From Castellaniella sp044508625 (GTDB lineage Bacteria; Pseudomonadota; Gammaproteobacteria; Burkholderiales; Burkholderiaceae_B): a DNA stretch of 25,217 nt. Location: NCBI GenBank assembly GCA_044508625.1, contig JBIQHJ010000054.1:1-25217 (forward strand). The letters are read 5' to 3'. Shown one piece after another: positions 1 to 7,463 of this stretch. A model generated the notes under the pieces. The model was not told the origin of the DNA and did no database searches. It saw only the letters and a list, made by a program, of their open reading frames with translations. The first letter of the stretch is position 1; each line of letters begins with the position of its first letter. The position numbers and the translations under genes were made by a program.

Positions 1-18
1 TGGGACTTGTTCAGGTTC

Positions 19-34
19 CCCTGGGCAACCAGGG
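19..34. other. GNRA-loop hairpin upstream of the integrase
   Basis: CCCTGG (19-24) and CCAGGG (29-34) form a perfect 6-bp stem closed by a GCAA tetraloop. It lies about 110 nt before the integrase start. No T-run follows on either side, so it is not a standard terminator. It could be the end of an upstream unit or a structured leader. No function can be assigned. Confidence 0.35.
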
Positions 35-145
35 AGAGGTAGTTAGTGTTGATAATCGATACGGGAACACCCGACTGATCTCCTGATAGAGAGTGGGCGG
101 TCGCGTATATACCTTGATGCTCTTTCAACTGAGGAGGAGCATCAC

Positions 146-1282
146 ATGGCTTCGGGCCTTTTGTCCATGCGCAGGGTTGGTACCGTCCGGATCGGGAATG
201 GTTCCGAATCGGAGGGCGGCGATTTGTTTTTGTTCGTCAAGCCCAGGAACGGCAAGCGCTTGCATTTTCGCCATCGAAAGGCTCGACGGGTTCGGCGGCC
301 GCATGCCGCTGGTCAGTGCACTTTTAGAGAGGTGGCCGGGCAGTGGGTGGCTGCGAACGATCAGTGGAGCGTGGGCTATGTTCGCCAGGTTCGCAGTTAT
401 CTCGACAGGGACATCCTGCCCGCGATTGGTGGTTTGCCGGTGGAGGAGGTCACGCCCCTCCACGTGCGCGCGATCGTCGAATCGGTTGCCGGCCGAGGCG
501 CGCGTTGCGCCGCCTTGCTGGTTTCGCAGTGGATTTCGCAGATTTTTTCGCATGCGGTCCTGAAGGGGCTGCGGGAGGATGATCCCGCGAGGCTCTTGAA
601 GGGATTGGTCAAGCGGCCGACCGTTCGCCATCATCCGCCGCTGGCCTGGCCGGATATCCCCGGATTTTTCGAATGTCTGGAGGCATGGTCCGGCCGTGCC
701 AGCGTCAAGATCGCGCTGCGCTTGCTGGCGCTGACGTTCGTGCGGCCATCGGAACTGCGGCTGGCCCGCTGGGAGGAATTCGATCTCGCCAACCGGCTCT
801 GGACGATTCCGAAAGAGCGCATGAAGATGCGCAGGGTCCACATGGTGCCCCTGTCGCGGCAGGCGGTGACCCTGCTGCGTGCTTTACGCGCGCAGACCGG
901 CGATGGGGCGGTGCTGTTTCCGAATCACCATGCCGCGGGCCGCGCCCTTTCCGCCAGCACCTTCAATCGCGCGATCGATTGCTTGGGATACGGAGGCCGC
1001 TTTTCGGCTCACGGTTTCCGGGCCACCGCCACGACGCTGCTCGGCCTGCTGGGCTATCCCGACAAGCTGGTGGACCTGCAGCTCGCCCATCGGCGGCGCG
1101 ACACATCCCGCGCGCCTTACGATCATGCGCGTTTCGTGGGGTCGCGCACCCTGCTGATGCAGGACTGGGCCGATATCCTCGACGCCTTGATGGCGGGGCA
1201 GCATTATGCCCAGGTTTCACAGGCTTTCGGTCCGCTGTCGCGGCGCCGGACGCGGATTTTGAGGGTGATTGAGAGAGAGTGA
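146..1282 (+). CDS. Tyrosine recombinase / P4-type integrase with shortened N-terminus
   Basis: A 378-residue site-specific recombinase of the tyrosine recombinase (phage integrase) family, which would cut and rejoin DNA at an attachment site. The ATG follows GAGGAGG at 131-137 with 8-nt spacing. The catalytic set is complete: R200 (context FVRPSEL), K227, H289 with R292 (AHGFR), H315 (QLAH) and Y325 (APYDHARF), spaced as in P4-family integrases. The core-binding region begins near residue 59 (TFREVAGQWV). Upstream of it, P4 integrases usually have about 80-100 residues of arm-binding domain (DUF4102-like). Here only a relic remains, residues 24-43 with GGDLFLFVKP, and the segment after it is missing. 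Its start is visibly richer in T runs than the rest of the window, which fits horizontal origin. No tRNA or att site is visible beside it. Activity is uncertain because of the reduced N-terminus. Confidence 0.9.
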   Translation: MASGLLSMRRVGTVRIGNGSESEGGDLFLFVKPRNGKRLHFRHRKARRVRRPHAAGQCTFREVAGQWVAANDQWSVGYVRQVRSYLDRDILPAIGGLPVEEVTPLHVRAIVESVAGRGARCAALLVSQWISQIFSHAVLKGLREDDPARLLKGLVKRPTVRHHPPLAWPDIPGFFECLEAWSGRASVKIALRLLALTFVRPSELRLARWEEFDLANRLWTIPKERMKMRRVHMVPLSRQAVTLLRALRAQTGDGAVLFPNHHAAGRALSASTFNRAIDCLGYGGRFSAHGFRATATTLLGLLGYPDKLVDLQLAHRRRDTSRAPYDHARFVGSRTLLMQDWADILDALMAGQHYAQVSQAFGPLSRRRTRILRVIERE

Positions 1283-1315
1283 GGAGAGGGCGCCGGTAGG
1301 GATGATGCTCTCCTC
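1281..1315. terminator. Inverted repeat at the end of the integrase gene (weak terminator candidate)
   Basis: GAGGAGAG (1281-1288) and CTCTCCTC (1308-1315) are perfect 8-bp inverted arms separated by 19 nt. They overlap the integrase stop codon, in the gap facing the convergent SDR gene. No T-run follows, so intrinsic termination is doubtful. Confidence 0.25.
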
Positions 1316-1437
1316 ATGCTGATGACGCGGCGGGGCTTGGCACGTTTCGCAGGCCAGACAGTTCGCATCTGATTGAACGCCTGGAACCCCGATGATCAAA
1401 AATGGCGAGACCAGGGGGCGGCACCGTAGGCCCGACG

Positions 1438-2367
1438 CTACTCCCCCTGTCCCTCCGAGGCGCTTTCGCCGCGTGGATCTCGCCCCGCCGTGATGCCAGC
1501 CGCAATACCATTCGACTCGCCCAGGCAGGCCGCATATCCGTCCAGGGCATTCGGCCACGTCGGTGCCCAGCCGCTGGCCCGCAGCCGGGCGTTCGACAGG
1601 CGTTTGCCGCTCGGGGGCCGGGGCTGGCGGGCGGGTGGGGGGCCGCCGGCCAGCCGGGCGATTGCGTCGTACAGTTCCGCCGTCGGCAGGGGGTGGTCGT
1701 CCGTCCCTATGTAGAGCGGCTGAGGGTCGGCCATGGCGAGCAGATGCGCGCAGGCCCGCGCGGCATCGTGGATGTGCAGGCGGTTTGCCCAATGGCCGGG
1801 GCCGTCGGGCGCTGGGATCGTGCCGGCGCGCAGGCCTTCGGCCAGGCGCAGGCGTCCGGGGCCGTACAGGCCCGACAGGCGTAGGGCGACCCCGATGCCT
1901 GGAGGGAGGGCGGTGCGCAGCGCGGCTTCGGCAGCCAGGAGGGCGCGCGCGCGAAAATCGGTGCCGTCGGGCGGGGTGTCCTCGTCCACCCAGTCGCTGG
2001 AAGGCCCCCAGACCGCCGAGGATCCCACCAGCACGCAGCGCCGCAGCCGCGCCCGGCAGCGGGGCGCCAGGCTGTCCAGCAGCCTGGGCAGACCGAGCGG
2101 GTAGGTCTCGGCATAGTCCGCCATGGTCCGCGCGTCCGGCGCGGGCGCGTAGAGGATGTAGGAAATCCGGGAAAATTCCTTTGCGCCCAGAAAGGACAGG
2201 GTCTCGCGGTTTCGCAGATCGGCCGCGTGCCAGGCGATCCTGCCGTCCGCCGCGGGCCGCGCGCGGCGGCGCAGTCCGATGCAGCGCCAATGAGCGGGGT
2301 CGAGCATTTCCGCGGTGCGTTCGCAGAGTTCGCCGCCCACCAGCAAAAGGGTGTTCCCGTCGGCCAT
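1438..2367 (-). CDS. Atypical SDR / NAD-dependent epimerase-like protein (YeeZ-like)
   Basis: A 309-residue Rossmann-fold protein of the extended or atypical short-chain dehydrogenase group. It resembles YeeZ/YbjS-type proteins of unknown substrate. The start at 2367 is preferred because GAGGAA precedes it with good spacing; an in-frame ATG at 2388 is the alternative, and the reading frame stays open further upstream. Family marks are the SSA-x-x-G segment (VLVGSSAVWG, residues 112-121), a D-E-D-TPP segment (128-133), and R-LSGLYGPGR (163-172), typical of nucleotide-sugar-epimerase-like SDRs. Two oddities stand out. The N-terminal glycine motif is degenerate (residues 10-15 VGGELC where GxGxxG is expected), and the YxxxK catalytic pair is absent, as in atypical SDRs. 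It is divergent from the MocA-type gene across 211 bp. Enzymatic activity is not assured. Confidence 0.85.
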   Translation of the reverse strand: MADGNTLLLVGGELCERTAEMLDPAHWRCIGLRRRARPAADGRIAWHAADLRNRETLSFLGAKEFSRISYILYAPAPDARTMADYAETYPLGLPRLLDSLAPRCRARLRRCVLVGSSAVWGPSSDWVDEDTPPDGTDFRARALLAAEAALRTALPPGIGVALRLSGLYGPGRLRLAEGLRAGTIPAPDGPGHWANRLHIHDAARACAHLLAMADPQPLYIGTDDHPLPTAELYDAIARLAGGPPPARQPRPPSGKRLSNARLRASGWAPTWPNALDGYAACLGESNGIAAGITAGRDPRGESASEGQGE

Positions 2368-2551
2368 CGTCGGCTTCCTCGCATGCATGGGAAAGCGCCC
2401 ATTATGGACGAGGCCGCTGCCTGGGGCACTTGGCGGATGAGGCGGCAGTTCCGGGAAATCGATGCGTGCCGGACGCCGCCGGGATTGCGGCTGCCCGCCG
2501 ACTTGCATTACCGTGCTGATTCGCACCGCCTCCCGCGGCGCCGTTTTTCGA

Positions 2552-2577
2552 ACTCGATACTCGATAGGTGACTCGAC
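2552..2577 (+). repeat. Triple ACTCGA heptamer over the ribosome-binding site
   Basis: ACTCGAT occurs twice in tandem (2552-2558, 2559-2565) and ACTCGAC follows at 2571-2577. The copies bracket the AGGTG ribosome-binding site (2566-2570) and end one base before the start codon at 2579. This could be a binding site or simple slippage. Confidence 0.4.
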
Positions 2578-2578
2578 C

Positions 2579-3628
2579 ATGAGCATGGATTCCCATTCCT
2601 CCGAGCCTTTGCGCCTCGGCATCCTGGGGTGCGCCAATATTGCGCGCCAGTTCGCGCGCGACGTGGCGCCGAGCACGGCGGTGCGCCTCGTCGCCGTGGC
2701 GAGCCGCAATGCGGACACCGCGGCGCGCTTTGCGGCGGACACCGGGATCGGCCGACACCTCGGCAGCTACGAGGCCTTGCTGGACGATCCGGAGATCGAT
2801 GCGGTCTACATCCCTTTGCCCAACAGCCTGCATGCGGCCTGGGCGATCCGCGCGGCCGAGAGCGGCAAGCATGTCCTGTGCGAAAAGCCGCTGGCGCTCG
2901 GGCGGGCCGAGGCGCAGGCCATGTTCGATGCCGCGCGGCGCCACGGGATCATGCTGCTGGAGGCCTATCCCTATCAGTTCCAGCCCCAGACCGCCGACAT
3001 GCTGGCCTTGCTGCGCGAGGGGGCGATCGGGCCGGTGCGCTCCGTGCAGGCGGTCTTCGGGTTTCCGCTATTGGGCGGAAACGCCAATATCCGCATGCAG
3101 CCGGATCTGGGCGGCGGCGCGCTGCTCGATGCCGGCAGCTATCCGCTGAGCCTGATCCGGCTGGTGATGGGCTGCGCACCCAGCCGCGTGCGCGCGGATG
3201 CGAGCTGGGCCGAGACGGGGGTGGACATCAGCATGTGCGGCACCCTGTTCTACGCGGATGGCCGTCGCGCCCAGTTCGCCTGCGCCATGGATACCGCCAA
3301 TCATCGCCGCGCGACGATCGCCGGCGCCCAGGGAACGATCGATACGGAGTTCCTCAATCACACCGGCGACCGGGCCGGCGAGCATCCCTACGGCTACCTG
3401 CCGAGCCAGTTGCGCATACGCCGGGGCGGTGCCGGGACGATTCCCTTCGAGGAGATCCGGTCCCCATCGGGCAGCGGCTTCTTCTTCGTGGCCGAGGCGT
3501 TCGCCAAGGCCGTGGCCGACGGGGACGCGGAACTGATCCGCCGCCACGCCGAGGCCAGCCTGGATACCGCCGCCACCCTCGAGGCGCTGGCGATCAGCGC
3601 CCGCGAGGGGCGGGAGGTGGCGCTCTGA
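2579..3628 (+). CDS. Gfo/Idh/MocA family NAD(P)-dependent oxidoreductase
   Basis: A 349-residue cytoplasmic dehydrogenase of the Gfo/Idh/MocA family, which typically oxidises sugars, inositols or trans-dihydrodiols. The Rossmann motif is G14-I-L-G17-C-A-N-I-A22. The family signature E102-K103-P104 (VLCEKPLAL) is present, and the C-terminal domain begins around 125 with the usual DLGGGALLDAGSYPLSL segment (176-192), in which D184 and Y188 are expected near the active site. The ATG at 2579 has AGGTGA eight bases upstream. The frame stays open to 2462, but that extension lacks family resemblance. A second ATG at 2585 is possible. The trans-dihydrodiol / D-xylose dehydrogenase (NADP) branch seems closest; the substrate cannot be read from the sequence. 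It is divergent from the SDR gene and followed by a 200-bp gap with no gene seen. Confidence 0.92.
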   Translation: MSMDSHSSEPLRLGILGCANIARQFARDVAPSTAVRLVAVASRNADTAARFAADTGIGRHLGSYEALLDDPEIDAVYIPLPNSLHAAWAIRAAESGKHVLCEKPLALGRAEAQAMFDAARRHGIMLLEAYPYQFQPQTADMLALLREGAIGPVRSVQAVFGFPLLGGNANIRMQPDLGGGALLDAGSYPLSLIRLVMGCAPSRVRADASWAETGVDISMCGTLFYADGRRAQFACAMDTANHRRATIAGAQGTIDTEFLNHTGDRAGEHPYGYLPSQLRIRRGGAGTIPFEEIRSPSGSGFFFVAEAFAKAVADGDAELIRRHAEASLDTAATLEALAISAREGREVAL

Positions 3629-3828
3629 GGGAACGCACTGTTTTGCCACAGGTTTGTCGATAGGGCAAGGCCGGCGGGCCGGGCTGGCAGACCCGGATGA
3701 ACCAGGCGTTGAGGCGCCTCGTGCTCCGTGGCCGGTGAGCGGCGGGCGTCCGGGGTTCTGTCCTTCGGCGCCATGCAGTAGGATGTCCGGGTCCGAGGAT
3801 CAGAGATTTATATATCAAGGAGAATGGA

Positions 3829-4842
3829 TTGAAAGCGATTGGCCATGTGGAAAACCTGCCCATAGGGGATGAGCGGTCCTTGTTCGATTTCGAATGTCCG
3901 GTGCCCGAGCCGGGCGAGCGGGACCTGCTCGTCAGGGTCGAGGCCGTGGCGGTCAATCCGCGCGACGTCAAGAGCCGCAAGGCTTTTCAGGGCACGCCGG
4001 AGCAGCCCTTGATCATCGGCTACGACGCCTCCGGCATCGTCGAGAAGGTCGGACGGGGCGTCACTTTGTTCCAGCCCGGCGATGCGGTGTTCTATGCGGG
4101 GGTGCTCGATCGCCCCGGCTCCAATGCGCAGTTCCAGTTGGTCGACGAGCGGATCGTGGGGCGCAAGCCCGCGACGCTGGATCACGCGATGTCGGCCTCG
4201 CTGCCGCTGACCTCGCTGACGGCGTACGAGATGCTTTTCGATCGCCTCGAGGTCGACGTGCCGCGTCCGGCCTTGCCGGGCAAGTCGATCCTGATCCTGG
4301 GCGGCGCGGGCGGCGTGCCGTCGATGGCCATTCAACTGGCGCGCAGGGCCGGCCTGACCGTGCTGGCGACCGCCTCGCGTCCCGAGAGCGAGGCCTGGGT
4401 GCGGGACCTGGGGGCCCACCACGTCGTCGATCACAGCCAGCCGCTCGATACGCAGGTCCAGGCGCTTGGGTTCGAGACCGTCGATTACGTGTTTTCCTCG
4501 CACACCAGCGCCAAGGCCTGGGCCGAGATCTCCAGGATCATCACGCCCCAGGGGCGGTTCGGCCTGATCGACGATCCGGATCCGCTCGATTTGCGCCCCT
4601 ACAAATCCAAGAGCGTGTCCTTCCACTGGGAGGCGATGTTCACTCGGCCGATGCAGGGCACGCCCGACATGATCCGCCAGCACGAGATATTGAACGAGAT
4701 CGCGCGCATGGTGGATGCGGGGGAAATCCGGGCGACCTCGACGAGGAATCTGGGCGCGATCAATGCCGCGAACCTCAGGTCGGCCCACGCCTCGATCGAA
4801 GGCGGGCACACGATAGGCAAGATCGTCCTGTCGGGATTCTGA
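3829..4842 (+). CDS. Zinc-less medium-chain reductase (quinone-oxidoreductase-like), TTG start
   Basis: A 337-residue medium-chain dehydrogenase/reductase of the group usually annotated as zinc-binding alcohol dehydrogenase family protein. It probably reduces quinones or enones with NAD(P)H. The GroES-like domain covers about 1-125, and the nucleotide-binding loop is G158-G-A-G-G-V-P (158-164). Where true zinc ADHs have GHE, this protein has G64-Y-D, so catalytic zinc ligands are lacking and the zinc-binding label would mislead. The start must be TTG at 3829: AAGGAG lies at 3817-3822 with 6-nt spacing, and the only nearby ATG (3824) opens a two-codon frame, ATG-GAT-TGA. The gene converges on the LysR gene with only 25 nt between them. 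Confidence 0.9.
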   Translation: MKAIGHVENLPIGDERSLFDFECPVPEPGERDLLVRVEAVAVNPRDVKSRKAFQGTPEQPLIIGYDASGIVEKVGRGVTLFQPGDAVFYAGVLDRPGSNAQFQLVDERIVGRKPATLDHAMSASLPLTSLTAYEMLFDRLEVDVPRPALPGKSILILGGAGGVPSMAIQLARRAGLTVLATASRPESEAWVRDLGAHHVVDHSQPLDTQVQALGFETVDYVFSSHTSAKAWAEISRIITPQGRFGLIDDPDPLDLRPYKSKSVSFHWEAMFTRPMQGTPDMIRQHEILNEIARMVDAGEIRATSTRNLGAINAANLRSAHASIEGGHTIGKIVLSGF

Positions 4843-4867
4843 CCGCCGGGGGGATCCCGGGGCGATC

Positions 4868-5809
4868 CTACGGCGCCTTGGATTTCCTGGATTGCCTGCG
4901 GGCGCGTGCCCGCGGGCGATCGAATTCCTGCTTGATCTCCAGCAGCCAGTCACGGAATAGCTGGACGATGCGCGAGTCTTTCTTGTGTTCGGGATAGACG
5001 AAGCAATAGCGTTTTTCGTGCTGCAGCTCGACCTCGAAAGGGATCACCAGGTCGTGCCGGTGGATCTCGTTGTTGACGTAGAAGCGCGGCACCAATCCGG
5101 CGCCCAGGCCCGAACGCGCAGCCTCGATGATCATGCCGTACATGTCGAACCGTATGCCGAGGGCGGAGGTGCTGGGCGCGTGGCCGGACAGCTCGAACCA
5201 GCGCCGCCATGCCTCGGGGCGCGAGGCCTTGTGCAGCAAGGGTATGCGCAGCAGATCCTTGGGGGAGGTGAGTTGCGCGACATCGAAGAATGCGGGGTTG
5301 AGCACCGGGACCAGTTGTTCCTCGAACAGGTCGACCTTGACGACGCCCGTCCAGCTCGGGTGCTCGAAGTGCAGCGCCGCATCGAACTGGGTGTCCTGGA
5401 ACAGGAAAGGCAGCGGCTTTTCGGTCATGTTGACCGTGATGTTCGGATGCCTCTCCTGGAAACCCCTCAGCCGGGGCAGCAGCCAGCGGTTGGCGAAGGT
5501 GGGGATGACGGCCAGCTCGAGCACGCCGTCATCGCCCTTGTTGGACATCAGCGAAAGGGTATGCGCCTCGATGTCGGCGAGGCTCTTGCTGATGTTCCTG
5601 ACGTAGGCGCGCCCCGCGTCGTTGAGCACGACCTGCCGCTTGACGCGCGTGAACAGCTTGAGCTCGAGGTATTTTTCCAGGGCGGCGATCTGCCGGCTGA
5701 TGGCGCTTTCCGTGAGGCAGAGCTCATTGGCCGCCCGGGCGAAGCTGCCGTGCCGTGCCGCCGCCTCGAAGACCGCCAGCGAGGTTGTGTTGGGTATCTT
5801 GCGTCTCAT
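4868..5809 (-). CDS. LysR-type transcriptional regulator of the divergent catabolic operon
   Basis: A 313-residue DNA-binding regulator if the ATG at 5809 is used. The N-terminus starting MRRKIPNT matches the usual start of this GcvA-like branch, and GGGACGAGG precedes it. An upstream ATG at 5845 (and TTG at 5848) would add 12-13 residues but has no ribosome-binding site. The winged helix-turn-helix covers about residues 9-68 (FARAANELCLTESAISRQI), followed by an effector-binding domain with the LELAVIPTFANRWLLPRL segment. The C-terminus is basic (RPRARARRQSRKS). It is divergent from the aldehyde dehydrogenase operon, and a T-N11-A palindrome lies in the intergenic gap, so it very likely regulates that operon and itself. 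The inducer is unknown. Confidence 0.92.
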   Translation of the reverse strand: MRRKIPNTTSLAVFEAAARHGSFARAANELCLTESAISRQIAALEKYLELKLFTRVKRQVVLNDAGRAYVRNISKSLADIEAHTLSLMSNKGDDGVLELAVIPTFANRWLLPRLRGFQERHPNITVNMTEKPLPFLFQDTQFDAALHFEHPSWTGVVKVDLFEEQLVPVLNPAFFDVAQLTSPKDLLRIPLLHKASRPEAWRRWFELSGHAPSTSALGIRFDMYGMIIEAARSGLGAGLVPRFYVNNEIHRHDLVIPFEVELQHEKRYCFVYPEHKKDSRIVQLFRDWLLEIKQEFDRPRARARRQSRKSKAP

Positions 5810-5850
5810 GCCTCGTCCCGGGACGGATGCTTGCAAAATGCTCATCAACT

Positions 5851-5867
5851 ATTGATTATTAATCAAT
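5851..5867. promoter_or_regulatory. LysR-type operator palindrome
   Basis: ATTGATTA-T-TAATCAAT is a perfect 8-bp inverted repeat around one central base. It contains the LysR signature T-N11-A (T5853 to A5865). A further ATCAA half-site lies at 5844-5848, so three half-sites are clustered. The palindrome abuts the -35 of the candidate operon promoter, the usual place for a LysR activator to sit. It stands out as an AT-rich island in GC-rich surroundings. Confidence 0.75.
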
Positions 5868-5895
5868 TTACGCATCATCTCAGGGCCATCATACT
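5867..5895 (+). promoter_or_regulatory. Candidate sigma70 promoter of the ALDH-ABC-PrpF operon
   Basis: TTTACG (5867-5872) and CATACT (5890-5895) are separated by exactly 17 bp, each matching consensus at 4 of 6 positions. The weak match and the adjacent LysR palindrome fit an activator-dependent promoter. Transcription would start near 5902, giving a leader of about 35 nt before the ATG at 5937. Confidence 0.5.
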
Positions 5896-5936
5896 CGATC
5901 TCGTCTTCCTATTTCGAGAGTCTTCACAGGAGCCCG

Positions 5937-7418
5937 ATGATGTTGCGTTATCAGATGTTCATAAACAATGAATGGGTTGACCCGAATTCGTCCCGCTGGT
6001 TCGAGAGCCTGGACCCATTCTCCGGAGAGGCCTGGGCCGAAGTGCCGCGGGCCGATCAGGTGGACGTCGATCGCGCCGTGGAGGCGGCCGCCGCGGCATT
6101 CGAGGGCCCTTGGTCCCGCTTGTCCGCCTCGGATCGAGGGATGCTGATCCATCGGCTCGGCGCCCTGGTCGAGCGCGATGCGCAGCGCCTGGCCCATGCC
6201 GAGAGCCGTGACAACGGAAAGTTGATGAGCGAGGTGCTGGGCCAGGTGAAATACATGGCCAAGTATTTTTATTACTATGGCGGACTGGCCGACAAGATCC
6301 AGGGCTCGGTCGTGCCCATCGACAAGCCCGGCGTATTCAACATGGTCCGCTATGAGCCCATGGGCGTCGTCGCCAGCATCACGCCCTGGAACTCGTCCCT
6401 GCTGCTGACGGCGTGGAAGCTCGGCACGGCGCTGTGCGCCGGCAACACCATCGTGTGCAAGCCATCGGAATTCACCTCCGTCTCGCTGTACGAACTGGCG
6501 AAGCTCGTGCAGGAGGCCGGTTTCCCGCCCGGCGTCATCAACGTGATCAGCGGATTCGGCAAGGAGATCGGCGATCACCTGGTGAGCCATCCCAAGGTGG
6601 CCCGCATCGCCTTCACCGGCGGCGACGACGCCGGCCGCAAGGTCTACACCACCGCCGCGGCCCACTTGAAGCGCGTGTCCCTCGAACTGGGCGGCAAGTC
6701 GCCGAACATCATCTTTGACGATGCGGACCTGGACAAGGCGGCGAATGGGGTGATCACGGGTATCTTTTCCGCCGGCGGCCAGACCTGCATGGCGGGCTCC
6801 CGCCTCTTGCTGCAGGAATCCATCCATGACGAGTTCATCGATCGGCTGCTCAAGATCACGGGGGCGGCAAAGATCGGGGATCCGAGCGATCCCGCGACGC
6901 AGATTGGGCCGGTCGCGACGCGCCCGCAATTCGAAAAGGTCCTCAGCTACATCGACATCGCCAAGCGCGAGGGAGCGCGCTGCGTGGCGGGCGGACGCGC
7001 GCTGGAGGGCCCGGGATTTGGCGCCGGGCAGTTCGTCGAGCCGACCATCTTCGTGGATGTCGACAATTCGATGCGCATCGCCCAGGAAGAAGTCTTCGGC
7101 CCCGTGCTGTCGGTATTGAAATTCAAGGACGAGGAGGATGCCATCCGCATCGCCAATGACATCCGTTTCGGCCTGGCCGCCGGCGTCTGGACCAAGAGCC
7201 TGCACCGCGCGATGCTGCTCTCCGCCAGGCTGCGCGCCGGCACGGTGTGGGTCAACAACTATCGCTCCACCAGCTATACGACGCCTTTCGGCGGCTTCAA
7301 GGAAAGCGGGCTGGGCCGGGAAGGGGGCGTGGAGGCCGTCAAGGAGTACATGGAAGCCAAGAGCGTCTGGATATCCACCGATCTCGACATGCCCAACCCG
7401 TTCGTGCGCCGCTACTGA
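5937..7418 (+). CDS. NAD(P)-dependent aldehyde dehydrogenase
   Basis: A 493-residue cytoplasmic enzyme of the aldehyde dehydrogenase superfamily, oxidising an aldehyde to its carboxylic acid with NAD(P)+. Hallmarks are N152 in TPWNSS, K175 in CKPSE, general base E250 in LELGGKSPN, and nucleophile C284 in GGQTCMAGS. The C-terminal oligomerisation segment with PFGGFKESGLGREGG is intact. Its length is normal. ATG-ATG at 5937/5940 follows AGGAG (5928-5932); the second ATG has the better 7-nt spacing. It is the first gene of the LysR-controlled operon, with the flavoprotein gene 45 nt downstream. The substrate is probably an aldehyde or semialdehyde formed in the same pathway; specificity cannot be read directly. 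Confidence 0.95.
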   Translation: MMLRYQMFINNEWVDPNSSRWFESLDPFSGEAWAEVPRADQVDVDRAVEAAAAAFEGPWSRLSASDRGMLIHRLGALVERDAQRLAHAESRDNGKLMSEVLGQVKYMAKYFYYYGGLADKIQGSVVPIDKPGVFNMVRYEPMGVVASITPWNSSLLLTAWKLGTALCAGNTIVCKPSEFTSVSLYELAKLVQEAGFPPGVINVISGFGKEIGDHLVSHPKVARIAFTGGDDAGRKVYTTAAAHLKRVSLELGGKSPNIIFDDADLDKAANGVITGIFSAGGQTCMAGSRLLLQESIHDEFIDRLLKITGAAKIGDPSDPATQIGPVATRPQFEKVLSYIDIAKREGARCVAGGRALEGPGFGAGQFVEPTIFVDVDNSMRIAQEEVFGPVLSVLKFKDEEDAIRIANDIRFGLAAGVWTKSLHRAMLLSARLRAGTVWVNNYRSTSYTTPFGGFKESGLGREGGVEAVKEYMEAKSVWISTDLDMPNPFVRRY

Positions 7419-7463
7419 CACGGCCCTGTCCGGCTACAAACGATTGCAAACGGAGGAAGCCCC

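Noticed and set aside
1..145. tRNA or att site beside the integrase
   Set aside because: No cloverleaf or tRNA 3' end can be drawn from these bases; only a small GCAA-loop hairpin is present. The att site may lie outside the window.
2368..2742. Longer N-terminus for the minus-strand SDR gene
   Set aside because: The added residues have no family similarity, overlap the divergent gene's leader and start, and GAGGAA marks the ATG at 2367.
3829..4842. True zinc alcohol dehydrogenase
   Set aside because: The GHE zinc-ligand motif is replaced by GYD; it fits the zinc-less quinone-oxidoreductase-like branch.
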